Assembly (NCBI RefSeq): GCF_029542085.1 | Contig: NZ_CP107036.1 | Location: forward strand, 496,001-560,000 | Length of the DNA stretch: 64,000 nt | DNA from: Sphingobacterium sp. ML3W | GTDB taxonomy: Bacteria > Bacteroidota > Bacteroidia > Sphingobacteriales > Sphingobacteriaceae | Reading direction: 5' to 3' | Shown: in pieces, positions 63,978 to 64,000 of the stretch | How the letters are laid out: every line of letters begins with the position of its first letter | How positions within the stretch are numbered: the first letter of the stretch is position 1 | Notes under the pieces: generated by a model | Told to the model about the DNA's origin: nothing | The model's input: the letters and a program-made list of their open reading frames with translations, nothing else | Database searches by the model: none | Program-made: the position numbers and the translations under genes

Positions 63978-64000
63978 ATTTACGTTCTTTATATTTAGAG

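Overview
The window looks like a chromosomal segment of a Bacteroidota bacterium, most likely a Sphingobacteriaceae member such as Sphingobacterium (inference from gene content). Supporting signs are the short 286-residue primary sigma factor, the weak or absent Shine-Dalgarno sequences before most genes, several promoters that fit the Bacteroidota pattern TTG-N17-21-TAnnTTTG, and a tyrosine-ammonia-lyase-primed aryl polyene/flexirubin-type pigment cluster. I see no insertion sequence, prophage or CRISPR array.

Layout. 1-7.8 kb holds separate housekeeping and accessory genes: the end of a polysaccharide deacetylase, PhnA, a YpfJ-type zinc protease, a LuxE-like protein, FabG, malate:quinone oxidoreductase, and a TPP riboswitch controlling a PnuT-type thiamine transporter and an acyl-CoA-dehydrogenase-like flavoprotein. 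A tRNA-Arg(CCG) follows on the minus strand. 8.3-32.4 kb is one large biosynthetic cluster, almost entirely on the minus strand and tightly overlapped. It encodes a tyrosine ammonia-lyase (makes the 4-coumarate starter), an AMP-dependent ligase (loads it), two acyl carrier proteins, three complete ketosynthases plus a chain-length-factor-like partner and a short ketosynthase-like protein, a ketoreductase, two hotdog dehydratases, a thioesterase, two acyltransferase activities, an MMPL exporter fused to an acyltransferase, a LolA-like carrier, a lipoprotein, a GT2/DUF2062 protein, a polysaccharide deacetylase, a C45-type lipoprotein, a phytoene-desaturase-like oxidoreductase, a WG-repeat protein and a divergently transcribed halogenase-like flavoprotein. 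Together these would build an aryl polyene chain and attach it to an outer-membrane lipid. The dialkylresorcinol genes (DarA/DarB) that complete true flexirubins are not in the window.

32.4-49.1 kb is core metabolism and cell maintenance: XerD, an M16 protease, RpoD, a small HTH regulator, Fmt, a LolC/E-like permease, a Kef-type antiporter, isocitrate dehydrogenase, SerC, SerA, aspartate kinase and LysA. 49.2-51.6 kb is a compact three-gene unit: a divergent Lgt-like membrane protein, a two-helix membrane protein and a cysteine-rich radical SAM enzyme resembling the tetraether-lipid synthase (Tes/MJ0619) family. This is the best candidate in the window for an undescribed lipid-modifying system. 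51.8-64 kb holds an MscS channel, an AraC regulator divergent from an AEC transporter, DoxX, PurL, PheT, a coiled-coil protein and ZapA.
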